DNA of 64,000 bases from NCBI RefSeq assembly GCF_011250555.1, contig NZ_JAANMZ010000024.1, positions 1 to 64,000 on the forward strand. Reading direction: 5' to 3'. Made by a program: the position numbers and the translations under genes. This document shows, one piece after another, positions 53,241 through 61,871 of this stretch. The stretch is from Bacillus sp. MM2020_4 (GTDB lineage Bacteria; Bacillota; Bacilli; Bacillales; Cytobacillaceae). The notes under the pieces were generated by a model, which saw only the letters and a program-made list of their open reading frames with translations, made no database searches and was not told where the DNA came from. How positions within the stretch are numbered: the stretch's first letter is position 1; every line of letters begins with the position of its first letter.

Positions 53241-54301
53241 TTCAATACCCCCTCTGTTGGAATGGAGTTCAGCTGCTCTGTAAGCTGGTTTGTCTTTTGC
53301 TCATATACCAACCCAAATATTTCTTCAACCTTGCTTCTTGGTGTGTTGACAGCGAGTTCAAATGCCTCTGAAACCTTTTTGTCGGCCCATTCATATTCTT
53401 TTTGTTCCAGCTCTTCGTTCCAGATTTCCTTTTCCATGAGAAAAGCTTTCATTCTCTTCAGTGGATCCATTGCCAGCCATTTCTCTAGCTCACCACTATC
53501 CCTGTATTTGGTCGGGTCATCAGCCGTCGTATGCGGCCCTTGTCTGTATGTAATAGCCTCCACTAATACAGGTTTTCCCTGGCGAGCACGTTCAAGTGCC
53601 TGCTTCATGGTAGAATAAACGGCAAGTGCATCATTACCATCCACTTGAACCCCGGTAATGCCATACGCTACTGCTTTTTGGGAAATCGAGGCACTGCCCG
53701 TTTGTTTTGAAATCGGGACACTTATCGCCCACTGATTGTTTTGAACGAAAAAAACGACTGGAAGTTTATAGACACCGGCAAAATTTAACGCCTCGTGGAA
53801 ATCGCCCTCGGAAGTACCGCCGTCGCCGATATAGGCAACACTTACACTATTTTCCTTATTGTATTTTCCTGCCCAGGCACCGCCGACAGCATGTAGACAC
53901 TGGGCCCCAATGATAATTTGCACAGGGAAAACATTGGCTGATTCAGATGCCGTCCCCTTGAGATGTCCCATAGTATAAAGGAAAAAATTCTCCATTGGGA
54001 CTCCGTGGACCAAACTAACACCGACTTCCCGGTAGCTAGGATAGACCCAATCCTGTTTTTCTAAGGAGAAAGCGCTACCAATTTGTGCCGCCTCCTGGCC
54101 AATCATGGGGGCATACGTACCGATTCTCCCTTGACGCTGCAATTTTAAGGCTCGTTGATCAAACGATCTCGCTTGAATCATCCATTTATACAAGTTAATC
54201 AGTTCCTCATCCTTTACGTCCGGACTTTCACCGGTAAGCTTTCCATTCTCATCCAGATACTGAATTTTTTCCACTACGGTTTCATTAGGTTCCAACCACA
54301 T
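53237..54301 (-). CDS. 2-oxoacid dehydrogenase E1 alpha subunit
   Basis: 354-aa E1 alpha. The thiamine diphosphate motif GDGGTSEGDFHEALNFAG is intact, as are the phosphorylation-loop-like YRQGPHTTADDPTKYR and QEAAQIGS. The ATG at 54301 has GGAGGG six bases upstream. First gene of the operon; a promoter and a perfect palindrome precede it. Confidence 0.92.
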   Translation of the reverse strand: MWLEPNETVVEKIQYLDENGKLTGESPDVKDEELINLYKWMIQARSFDQRALKLQRQGRIGTYAPMIGQEAAQIGSAFSLEKQDWVYPSYREVGVSLVHGVPMENFFLYTMGHLKGTASESANVFPVQIIIGAQCLHAVGGAWAGKYNKENSVSVAYIGDGGTSEGDFHEALNFAGVYKLPVVFFVQNNQWAISVPISKQTGSASISQKAVAYGITGVQVDGNDALAVYSTMKQALERARQGKPVLVEAITYRQGPHTTADDPTKYRDSGELEKWLAMDPLKRMKAFLMEKEIWNEELEQKEYEWADKKVSEAFELAVNTPRSKVEEIFGLVYEQKTNQLTEQLNSIPTEGVLK

Positions 54302-54336
54302 AGATTTCCCTCCATATTCGAATTGGATTTCTGAAA

Positions 54337-54383
54337 ATTGACATGATGTCAATAGTATATATTTTCCTTAATAGCGATGTCAA
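54337..54383 (-). promoter_or_regulatory. E1 alpha promoter and palindromic operator
   Basis: On the minus strand TTGACA (54378-54383), 18-bp spacer, TATACT (54354-54359). Immediately downstream lies the 17-bp perfect palindrome ATTGACATGATGTCAAT (54337-54353). Its place at the start site suggests a repressor site; the regulator is not identifiable here. Confidence 0.7.
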
Positions 54384-54496
54384 TGAAATGTCAGAAGGTT
54401 CAGAAATTATACCGCCTTTCCTGCGCTCTCCTGAGCTCTATTAATAAGCGGCTACTCTTGTGACACTAATTGAGGTATTATTTCATGATTAGGACA

Positions 54497-54539
54497 AAAA
54501 AACATCTCCTTGGATGAAAATCACAAGGAGATGTTTTTA
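54497..54539 (-). terminator. Terminator of the FAD dehydrogenase gene
   Basis: 15-bp perfect arms AAAAACATCTCCTTG (54498-54512) / CAAGGAGATGTTTTT (54524-54538). Confidence 0.88.
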
Positions 54540-54546
54540 TACACAA

Positions 54547-56202
54547 CTAGAGGAGCTTTTTTGCAATTGCCCGACCGGCTACTCTTCCCGAAAAAAGACA
54601 GCCGCCGACAAACGTGCCTTCAAGTGAACGATATCCATGTACTCCACCGCCACCGAACCCCGATGCTTCTCCAGCCGCATACAGCCCTGGAACCGGATCT
54701 CCTGAAGCGTTAAGAACTTGCCCCGACAAATCAGTCTGCAAGCCGCCTAATGTTTTTCGGCTTACGATATGCAAACGGACTGCAATCAAAGGTCCATTTT
54801 TCGGATCAAGAATTTTATGCGGTGTCGCAACGCGGATTAGTTTATCCCCAAGATAATTCCGTGCACCCCGGATTGCTGTTATTTGAAGATCCTTCGTAAA
54901 TTTATTTTCCAGTTCGCGATCTCGTGCTTTTATTTGACGCTCAATCTCTGAGAAATTTAACAGGTTTTCTCCTGTCAATTTATTCATACCGGCTACTAAA
55001 TCGCTCAAATTATCTTCAATGATAAAGTCTTCCCCTTTGTCCATAAATGCCTTTACAGGGCCAGATGCCCCAGGCAGCGCTCTGCCTATTACTTTTCGAA
55101 TACTTTTTCCTGTTAGATCCGGGTTTTGTTCCGAACCGGAAAGGGCAAATTCCTTTTCGATAATTTTCTGCGTTAAAATAAACCATGAATAGTCATAGCC
55201 TGTCTTTTGGATCGCTTCAAGCGTTCCTAATGTGTCAAACCCAGGAAAATTGGGTGCAGGGAAACGATTGCCTCGTGCATCTAACCAGATTGATGAAGGC
55301 CCTGGAAGGATTCGAATCCCGTGATTAGCCCAAACAGGATCCCAGTTTTTAATTCCTTCGGTATAGTGCCACATACGGTCACGGTTTACCATTCGACCGC
55401 CTGCTTCTTCGGTAATGGCAAGCATCCTTCCATCCACATGTGCGGGTACACCTGAAATCATCAGTTTTGGGGGCTTCCCCATTCGACTGGGCCAATTTTT
55501 GCGGACTAGATCATGGTTGCCACCTATACCACCACTTGAAACCAACACGGCTTGTGCCTGATATGCAAAGTTTCCAACCACCTCTCGACTGCTGGCCTCA
55601 CCGCGGGCAGCAGAACTTGGGGCAAGAACAGAACCGCTCACACCAACAATTGCCCCGTTACGATTCATCAGATCGTCAACCCGATGTCGCGGACGGAATT
55701 CGACTAATCCCTTTTTCATATGCTCCCGGACTCTCCGTTCAAACGGTGCCACGATGCCTGGACCCGTTCCCCACACAATATGGAAGCGCGGGACTGAATT
55801 TCCATGTCCGTCGGCAAGATAACCACCACGTTCTGCCCATCCTACTACTGGAAAAAGGCGCACTCCCATATCATATAGCCATGAACGTTTCTCCCCTGAT
55901 GCAAAATCTACATATGCCTTCGCCCATTTTACCGCCCAGTAATCTTCATCCAATTCCCTGTCGAAACCAGCTGTACCTAACCAATCCTGCCATGCTAATT
56001 CTTTCGAATCTTTTATTCCCATTCGCCGCTGTTCCGGTGAATCAACTAGGAACAAACCGCCGAAGGACCACCATGCCTGTCCGCCCATGGATGCCTCAGG
56101 TTCCTGATCTAACAGCAAAACCTTTTTACCGGCATCGGCAATCTCCGCTGTCGCTACTAACCCCGCAAGTCCGGCCCCAACTACGATGACATCAAATTCC
56201 AC
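54547..56202 (-). CDS. FAD-dependent dehydrogenase (KsdD/fumarate-reductase-like)
   Basis: 551-aa flavoprotein with an N-terminal Rossmann motif VVGAGLAGLVATAE (GAGLAG at 9-14) and C-terminal GYRSLEGTFVGGCLFSGRVAGR. It belongs to the COG3573-type predicted oxidoreductases near 3-ketosteroid delta-1-dehydrogenase. The start is GTG at 56202 with GGGGG upstream. Monocistronic; substrate unknown. Confidence 0.85.
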   Translation of the reverse strand: MEFDVIVVGAGLAGLVATAEIADAGKKVLLLDQEPEASMGGQAWWSFGGLFLVDSPEQRRMGIKDSKELAWQDWLGTAGFDRELDEDYWAVKWAKAYVDFASGEKRSWLYDMGVRLFPVVGWAERGGYLADGHGNSVPRFHIVWGTGPGIVAPFERRVREHMKKGLVEFRPRHRVDDLMNRNGAIVGVSGSVLAPSSAARGEASSREVVGNFAYQAQAVLVSSGGIGGNHDLVRKNWPSRMGKPPKLMISGVPAHVDGRMLAITEEAGGRMVNRDRMWHYTEGIKNWDPVWANHGIRILPGPSSIWLDARGNRFPAPNFPGFDTLGTLEAIQKTGYDYSWFILTQKIIEKEFALSGSEQNPDLTGKSIRKVIGRALPGASGPVKAFMDKGEDFIIEDNLSDLVAGMNKLTGENLLNFSEIERQIKARDRELENKFTKDLQITAIRGARNYLGDKLIRVATPHKILDPKNGPLIAVRLHIVSRKTLGGLQTDLSGQVLNASGDPVPGLYAAGEASGFGGGGVHGYRSLEGTFVGGCLFSGRVAGRAIAKKLL

Positions 56203-56280
56203 AGGACAAATCCCCCATCCATTATCATGTACTTGTTATTTTTTCACCAGAAATTACTGACTTTTTAGATAATTATACAA

Positions 56281-56859
56281 TTAAAAAGGTACTCCTAACC
56301 ACTCCAATAAGAAAAATAACAAAGTGACCATTGGCAGCATACGTAAGCGCTGAAAATGATTAGCGGGTAAAATACTAAATAGTAAAACAGCTGCGAAAAC
56401 AGCAAGTCCACTGGAAACTGAAAAAGTATAGAAAAAGTTATTGCCCTTAACCAAGAGCATACTAATAGGTAAAGCCGCACAAAACGCGGCCCGCCAGCCA
56501 TTTCCTTTGGCGTACCACACCAGATAACCGGCTAGCGGCGAAAGTAAGGCAATACCGCCCCAATAGATAAGATCATCCTTTGGTGAAAATCCTAACAACA
56601 CCATCGAATATATATAATAAGTAATAATCATTGTAGTCAAAAAGACAAATACGTGTAATGCTGCGACTTTAGGCGAACGACTTCGCATGGCTATGATTGA
56701 TGCTACGACTACCCCAAAAACTGGGTAAGTTCCTATTAATTTTGCAGACAGGCCCAATAAGGCACCCAATAAAAATACCCACAATACTCTTACTACTCTC
56801 TGGGATAGTGGAGGCACTCGATCCGACTTTGCTCTGATATAAACCAGCTTTTCCTTCAT
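56281..56859 (-). CDS. Conserved membrane protein, 192 aa
   Basis: 192-aa protein with six predicted membrane helices and a basic N terminus, no recognised domain (VFGVVVASIIAMRSRSPK is a conserved-looking turn). AAGGG is ten bases before the ATG. It lies between an FAD dehydrogenase (77 bp away) and a divergent aminopeptidase; a link to either is unproven. Confidence 0.7.
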   Translation of the reverse strand: MKEKLVYIRAKSDRVPPLSQRVVRVLWVFLLGALLGLSAKLIGTYPVFGVVVASIIAMRSRSPKVAALHVFVFLTTMIITYYIYSMVLLGFSPKDDLIYWGGIALLSPLAGYLVWYAKGNGWRAAFCAALPISMLLVKGNNFFYTFSVSSGLAVFAAVLLFSILPANHFQRLRMLPMVTLLFFLLEWLGVPF

Positions 56860-57048
56860 ATTTTTTGTACCCTTTGCGTCTCATTCACTATCATCACCTC
56901 TATTTACATGATTTTACCAGATCCCACAAAGGTATTAAAACACGTATTCTATTCTTTTGGTGCAACCTAGTTTCATGAAGTTTGATAATTTTGAAGATAC
57001 TTTTAAGTATGGTATGTTAGTAAGGAAAAAACAATTGGGGGTTAAAAA

Positions 57049-58293
57049 ATGGTCCTGCCAAATTTTAATGAAAACTTACAAAAATACGCAAAACTTTTAG
57101 TAGCAAAGGGAATCAACGTTCAGCCCGGTGATTGGGTAAAAATGACGATTACTGTGGATCAAGCTCCATTAGCTCGTTATATCACCCAAGAGGCATATAC
57201 GTTAGGGGCTGAAAAAGTAATCGTTAAATGGTCTGATGATGAAATCAGTAAACTGCATTACTTACATCAACCTGTAGAAGTGTTGACGACCATTCCTGAA
57301 TACGAAATTCAAGAATCCGAAGACCATGTGTTAAATCATCGAGTAAGTCGTCTATCGATTGTCTCAAGTGATCCTGGATTACTAAATGAAGTCGATCCCG
57401 CTAAAATCGGTGCCTATCAAAATATAGCTGGAAAAGCATTCAGTGCCCAGCGTATTGCCACACAAAATGATGATTTAAAATGGACTGTTGCTGCCGCTGC
57501 CGGTGCAGGTTGGGCTGCAAAAGTGTTCCCGGACTTATCATCTTCTGAGGAACAGGTCGATGCCTTATGGGATCAAATCTTTAAAACCTCCCGTGTTTAT
57601 GCAGATGACCCAATTGCTGCATGGGATGACCATAAACAAACATTGAATGAAAAAGCGGCGAAACTAAATGAAATTCAATTTGATGCCCTTCACTATACAG
57701 CTCCAGGTACGGATTTAACGTTAGGTTTACCAAAGAACCACATTTGGGCCTGTGCAGAGAGCTATAATCCTAAAGGGGAAGAGTTTATTGCCAACATGCC
57801 GACGGAGGAAGTCTTCACGGCGCCTGATACCCATCGCATGGATGGTGTGGTTCGCAGCACCAAACCGTTAAGCTATGCCGGGACATTAATTGAAGGCATT
57901 GAGATTCATTTTAAGGATGGCAAAATCGTGGATATTTCTGCTGAAAAGGGCGATGAGGCGATTAAGAAGTTGGTTTTTGATAACGAAGGCGGTACAGGCT
58001 TGGGTGAAGTGGCCCTAGTACCAGATCCATCACCTATTTCACAATCCGGAATTACTTTCTTCAATACCCTTTTTGATGAAAATGCCTCCAATCACTTAGC
58101 CATCGGATCAGCTTATCCGACTACCATTCAGGGTGGCACAAAGATGAGTCAAGAGGAACTATTGAAGCACGGCATGAACACTTCCACCGTACACGTCGAT
58201 TTCATGATAGGTTCTGACCAAATGGATATCGATGGCATCAAGCAAGACGGCACCATTGTTCCCATCTTCCGTAATGGAGACTGGGCGTTTTAG
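57049..58293 (+). CDS. ampS: Aminopeptidase AmpS-like (M29 family)
   Basis: 414-aa metallo-aminopeptidase of family M29; B. subtilis AmpS has about 410 aa. Conserved metal-ligand and catalytic stretches include NMPTEEVFTAPD, EGGTGLGEVALV, ENASNHLAIGSAY and HVDFMIGSDQMDIDG. A ribosome-binding site GGGGG precedes the ATG. It is a cytosolic exo-peptidase, and appears to stand alone. Confidence 0.93.
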   Translation: MVLPNFNENLQKYAKLLVAKGINVQPGDWVKMTITVDQAPLARYITQEAYTLGAEKVIVKWSDDEISKLHYLHQPVEVLTTIPEYEIQESEDHVLNHRVSRLSIVSSDPGLLNEVDPAKIGAYQNIAGKAFSAQRIATQNDDLKWTVAAAAGAGWAAKVFPDLSSSEEQVDALWDQIFKTSRVYADDPIAAWDDHKQTLNEKAAKLNEIQFDALHYTAPGTDLTLGLPKNHIWACAESYNPKGEEFIANMPTEEVFTAPDTHRMDGVVRSTKPLSYAGTLIEGIEIHFKDGKIVDISAEKGDEAIKKLVFDNEGGTGLGEVALVPDPSPISQSGITFFNTLFDENASNHLAIGSAYPTTIQGGTKMSQEELLKHGMNTSTVHVDFMIGSDQMDIDGIKQDGTIVPIFRNGDWAF

Positions 58294-58367
58294 GAAGCGC
58301 ATGAAGCGCGGGGACGGTTCTTGTGCTTCAGAAGCATAAGAACCGTCCCCTGCTTCCCTGCCTCCAC
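58293..58367. repeat. Large dispersed hairpin, GGGACGGTTCTT family
   Basis: Inverted repeat with arms GGGGACGGTTCTTGTGCTTC (58310-58329) and its complement (58331-58350; one mismatch). The same motif, GGAAGCAGGGGACGGTTCTT, recurs at 61352. It separates the convergent ampS and acyl-CoA dehydrogenase genes and could act as a terminator. Confidence 0.7.
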
Positions 58368-59984
58368 CTACTTTATCTCCGATACTGCCACTTCCTGATA
58401 GGCTTTGAAGAAGGCACTGCAAAATGTATCCCATTCGATTGCTGCTTCCATGGACCCCTCACTTACTTCGCCTAGAACCGGCCGTTGCAGCAGGTCTTGA
58501 AGCTGTTCCGAAAAGGCTTGAATGGTTTCTTGAGAGGCTCCTTCAAGAACATGACGAACGAAATCAGACGGTGGATACCAATCAGCTACTCTACTAATAT
58601 CACGATAAATCTGGGTTAATAAGAGGTTTCGTGGTCCTTCCCATTGTTCGTTTACGACGACATCCCTAAAGATCCGTGGAAGCGCGGAGAACTCTTCCAT
58701 CACGCCATGACCGGCAAACACTGAGATAGCCTCACGTACTATTTCTACTCCCTCTTTGGTAGCGCCAATTTTTTGCAATAAAATTAGTTCCCGTAGATTA
58801 AATAATTGCTTTCTGATTTCAAGCGGGTGGTCTGATTTTAGTCCGGGATTGAGTGGCTTTTCAAGTCGCAGGAAGAGATCATAAATTTTAAAGGCACCTG
58901 CTGTTGTACGCTGTGCCGCATTTTCTATTTGCTTTAACTTGCTGGCAGCAAGTGGATAGTCTTTTATCTTTTTGCCAAAAACGGAACGGAATTCACTATA
59001 AAGATATGCTTCTCTTGATGCACGGAGCATAAATCCGGCACAGGCAATGCCAATTTCAAGACGGGACAACGTCAGAACTATTCCCACTGCCACGGCTATC
59101 CCTTTATCTTTTGGACCGATTGGATAGGCAAGGGCACCATTATATTGAAATTCACCTGTCGGAACCTCCGCAGTACCCATTTTCCATTTAATCCGGTTAA
59201 TTTGATATCCATTTCTCTTTTCCTTTTCTTTGTCCCCTGGAAGCCATGAAGGAACAATAAAAGTGGATACCTTATTTGACCCTGATATCTTTGCGGTAAC
59301 CACGGAATAATCGGCATGGGCCACCGAACAAAAGAATTTATTCCCATATAACCGATAGTTTTTTCCATCCGGCACGGCTTCTAGTAGATTGGCAGGTAAA
59401 TCAGAGCCGCCCTGAATTTCTGACATAAACTGGGCACCAATGGCAAATTCACCGTTAGCCCCCTCTTTTGTCTGCATTAAAATCTCTTGGAGTTCTGGAT
59501 GTGCCTCATTCGGAAATTCTTCAAGTAGAGCAATTAAGCCATGGGTACATGTTAAAGGGCATGTAACCCCCGCTTCTCCCAATTGATGAATTAACATTCG
59601 TTTCACAAAACTTTCCCAAGCCGTCTTTTGACTAGAAAACAGCCCTTCACCAAATACTCCTTTTTCTAATTGATGTGTTTCCGGTGGACGGACCACTCTG
59701 TCGATCCTATGATTAAACGCATCATAGTGTAGCATGTGTGGGCGAACCTCCGGCCTTGCACTTTGTGCAGCTAAATGATTCCATTTGGAGGAAACCGTTG
59801 GTGAAAAGGAAAGAATTTTTTCATGAATTTGTTCAAATTCCATACCAGTGAATTTTTCCATGGCTTTCTGCAAAAATGGTTCATCACGATACCAATCAAG
59901 ATTTTCGCGCTTTTCTACGAATTCATCAAAGGTGTAGGTGTTTTTCCCTCTAGTTTCCGTGTCCTGGGAAGTAAGGCTCATCAA
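58368..59984 (-). CDS. Acyl-CoA dehydrogenase (AidB-like)
   Basis: 538-aa flavoprotein of the acyl-CoA dehydrogenase fold, nearer the long AidB-like group than the 380-aa enzymes. Signatures: GAQFMSEIQGGSDL in the FAD region, SRLEIGIACAGFMLRASREA, and VFAGHGVMEEFSALPRIFRDVVVNEQWEGP with the catalytic-glutamate region. TTG start at 59984, with GGAGTGATTAG seven bases before; ATG one codon later is possible. Its promoter carries a MerR-type operator. Substrate unknown. Confidence 0.85.
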   Translation of the reverse strand: MMSLTSQDTETRGKNTYTFDEFVEKRENLDWYRDEPFLQKAMEKFTGMEFEQIHEKILSFSPTVSSKWNHLAAQSARPEVRPHMLHYDAFNHRIDRVVRPPETHQLEKGVFGEGLFSSQKTAWESFVKRMLIHQLGEAGVTCPLTCTHGLIALLEEFPNEAHPELQEILMQTKEGANGEFAIGAQFMSEIQGGSDLPANLLEAVPDGKNYRLYGNKFFCSVAHADYSVVTAKISGSNKVSTFIVPSWLPGDKEKEKRNGYQINRIKWKMGTAEVPTGEFQYNGALAYPIGPKDKGIAVAVGIVLTLSRLEIGIACAGFMLRASREAYLYSEFRSVFGKKIKDYPLAASKLKQIENAAQRTTAGAFKIYDLFLRLEKPLNPGLKSDHPLEIRKQLFNLRELILLQKIGATKEGVEIVREAISVFAGHGVMEEFSALPRIFRDVVVNEQWEGPRNLLLTQIYRDISRVADWYPPSDFVRHVLEGASQETIQAFSEQLQDLLQRPVLGEVSEGSMEAAIEWDTFCSAFFKAYQEVAVSEIK

Positions 59985-60030
59985 CTAATCACTCCTTCTT
60001 TTCAATTGACAAAATGGATTATTCAGAATT

Positions 60031-60060
60031 ATTATAATGTTATGTTAACGTTAACGTCAA
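60031..60060 (-). promoter_or_regulatory. MerR-type promoter/operator of the acyl-CoA dehydrogenase
   Basis: On the minus strand TTGACG (60055-60060), 18-bp spacer, TATAAT (60031-60036). The palindrome GTTAACGTTAAC (60044-60055) lies inside the spacer, the hallmark arrangement for MerR activators. Confidence 0.7.
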
Positions 60061-60075
60061 CTAGGAGGATAAATA

Positions 60076-60456
60076 ATGTCAGAGGAACGTCTTTTTTCAA
60101 TAAGCGAACTAGCAACCATGTTTGATGTCAGCTCCAGAACCATTCGTTACTATGAAGAAGTCGGAATGCTAACGTCAGAGACACGCGACAGCTTAACCAA
60201 GCAAAGAAGTTATACAACTCAAGAAAGAAGAAGGTTAAAAATGATTCTCCGCGGCAAAAACCTCGGCTTTAGCTTGCAAGAAATAAAAGAAATGATTGAG
60301 CTGTATGAAGCAAATCCTGAGGGTGAAGAAGAGCAGAAAAGAATCATCCAGCATGCTGACCGAAAAATTCAGGATATCAATGAACAGATTTTACAATTGG
60401 AAATGTTAAGAGATGAGATCATTGCTCATAAGGTGAGGTATTTACAAAAAGGGTGA
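60076..60456 (+). CDS. MerR family regulator
   Basis: 126-aa MerR regulator with a winged HTH (SISELATMFDVSSRTIRYYEEVGML) and a C-terminal coiled coil, without metal-binding cysteines. GAGGAT precedes the ATG. Divergent from the acyl-CoA dehydrogenase, whose promoter has a MerR-type operator. Resembles LiuR-like regulators of branched-chain or fatty-acid catabolism. Confidence 0.88.
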   Translation: MSEERLFSISELATMFDVSSRTIRYYEEVGMLTSETRDSLTKQRSYTTQERRRLKMILRGKNLGFSLQEIKEMIELYEANPEGEEEQKRIIQHADRKIQDINEQILQLEMLRDEIIAHKVRYLQKG

Positions 60457-60480
60457 GAAATACTGGTCTAAAGAAAACGC

Positions 60481-60518
60481 AAGCGCCCCTGGGCAGCCAT
60501 GTATGGCCAGGGGCGCTT
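60481..60518. repeat. GC-rich hairpin after merR
   Basis: 12-bp perfect arms AAGCGCCCCTGG (60481-60492) / CCAGGGGCGCTT (60507-60518). No T run follows it. Confidence 0.7.
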
Positions 60519-60530
60519 CAACCTGCCGAT

Positions 60531-60570
60531 GGAGGACAAATCTCCGCGAAAACCAACAGAAATGTCCTTC
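60531..60570. repeat. Single copy of the 52-bp repeat family
   Basis: 40-nt degenerate copy, GGAGGACAAATCTCC at the left and ATGTCCTTC at the right. It is again placed between convergent genes (merR and DUF1275). Confidence 0.6.
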
Positions 60571-60607
60571 ATTTTTTACCTTTTAAGAATAGGCTTAATG
60601 ATCATTT

Positions 60608-61306
60608 TCACGTAATGGGGCTTCTAATATATCCTCTATCCCTATGATATAAAACAAGAGCAATCACTAAAAATCCCGATGCAATCCAAATAGAAGTATT
60701 CCCTATATAAGTTGTGGTCACTGTCCCCGTTAATGCACCAAATAAAAAGGAAAGAATAATGCCGTTGAATTCTTTAAACTTCTTTTTCGCTTCTGGATTA
60801 CGTTCAATAAATGCTGAATAAGCTGCTTGTGTTGCGGTTCGAAGGTTGCCTGTTGTCATCGTCGAGTTGTAAGCCCACTTATCAAGTTTATTGAATGTAG
60901 AGATTTGCAATGACGATACGAATGAAATACTTACCGTTACCACTAAATTCGGGGCACCACTCGGCAAAATACCGACAACGACCAATACCACGCATTCCAA
61001 AATAAGGATCGAACGTCTATAGCTATGCAAAGCTTGCCTTATCTGAGGAAGCTTCACTACTTCAGATACTAAAACCCCCAGAATAAAAGCTGAAATGGGA
61101 ACAATATAGAGGAGAGAACTTCTCCACTCCCCATTCGCCACTTTTACCGCAAATAAGACGATATTCCCTGTCTGAGCATTTGCAAATACTCCATCTCTGC
61201 TTACGAAAGTATACGCATCTAAAAAGCCACCAACTATCGCCAACAATACAGCCAGACGGACTGAATTTGACGCTAACGAAGGAATTTTCTTCTGTTTGTC
61301 TATCAT
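60608..61306 (-). CDS. DUF1275 (YoaK-like) membrane protein
   Basis: 232-aa membrane protein with six predicted helices; GGFLDAYTFVSRDGVFANAQTGNI is the DUF1275 N-terminal signature. The ATG at 61306 has AAGGTGA seven bases upstream. A frame 65 codons longer runs through a dispersed repeat and is unlikely to be coding. Function of the family is not established. Confidence 0.88.
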   Translation of the reverse strand: MIDKQKKIPSLASNSVRLAVLLAIVGGFLDAYTFVSRDGVFANAQTGNIVLFAVKVANGEWRSSLLYIVPISAFILGVLVSEVVKLPQIRQALHSYRRSILILECVVLVVVGILPSGAPNLVVTVSISFVSSLQISTFNKLDKWAYNSTMTTGNLRTATQAAYSAFIERNPEAKKKFKEFNGIILSFLFGALTGTVTTTYIGNTSIWIASGFLVIALVLYHRDRGYIRSPIT

Positions 61307-61591
61307 ATGATGTTCACCTTGATTCAATAATAATGTACAATTTGTAGCAGTGGAAGCAGGGGACGGTTCTTGCGCTTTATTTTTAAAGAAATTAATCAAA
61401 CGTTTAATTAGGTAACCTTGTTTGTCATTCCAAGTGTCCCTCGGTTTAACCAATTGTTTGATTAGTTTTACCAGACCAGTCATACCAGGGTCTCTCGCCA
61501 TTCAAGCAATTGTTTGTTTAGTTTTTGTACCTATTCTGTTAGTATCCATACCCCCAGATAATTGACCACCTCAACCAAACACCTTTTTATA
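61307..61591. other. Intergenic region with dispersed repeat and palindrome
   Basis: Contains the GGGACGGTTCTT-family copy at 61352-61378 and a near-perfect palindrome TAATCAAACGTTTAATTA (61393-61410). Related AATCAAACG/CGTTTGATT sequences recur near 61440-61520 and at 29209. It might be a leader or a regulator-binding region for the DUF1275 gene. Confidence 0.45.
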
Positions 61592-61756
61592 TTAATCCTT
61601 TGATTTAGTGGCTTCAACCACTTTCTTTAATGTTGAATTGATATTTTGTAAGCTTATGAGAATAAAACCAAGCATGACAAAAGTTACGATCTCACCAGTA
61701 TAAATGGAGACAATAGCCAATATTACCGCATACGCAGCATATAAAAAACCATTCAT
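61592..61756 (-). CDS. Small membrane protein, 54 aa
   Basis: A 54-codon gene starting MNGFLYAAYAVILAIVSIY with two hydrophobic helices and a charged end (EATKSKD). GGGGG lies nine bases before its ATG. The codon usage and signal make it look real, although no family is recognised. It lies between the permease terminator and the DUF1275 leader. Confidence 0.6.
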   Translation of the reverse strand: MNGFLYAAYAVILAIVSIYTGEIVTFVMLGFILISLQNINSTLKKVVEATKSKD

Positions 61757-61837
61757 TACCGTTCACCCCCTATATTTTCCATTGATTTACGTCTCCATTT
61801 TAACATAGTCTTCCAATTCCCTTGCTTATTAAAAAAG

Positions 61838-61866
61838 AAAAACGCTTGAGCCCAAGCGTTTTTTTA
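61838..61866. terminator. Bidirectional terminator of the permease gene
   Basis: Arms AAACGCTTG / CAAGCGTTT with A and T runs outside. Confidence 0.88.
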
Positions 61867-61871
61867 AAAGT

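Noticed and set aside
61307-61501. N-terminal extension of the DUF1275 protein by 65 codons
   Set aside because: It passes through a dispersed repeat and lacks a ribosome-binding site; the internal ATG at 61306 has a good one and starts the known family sequence.
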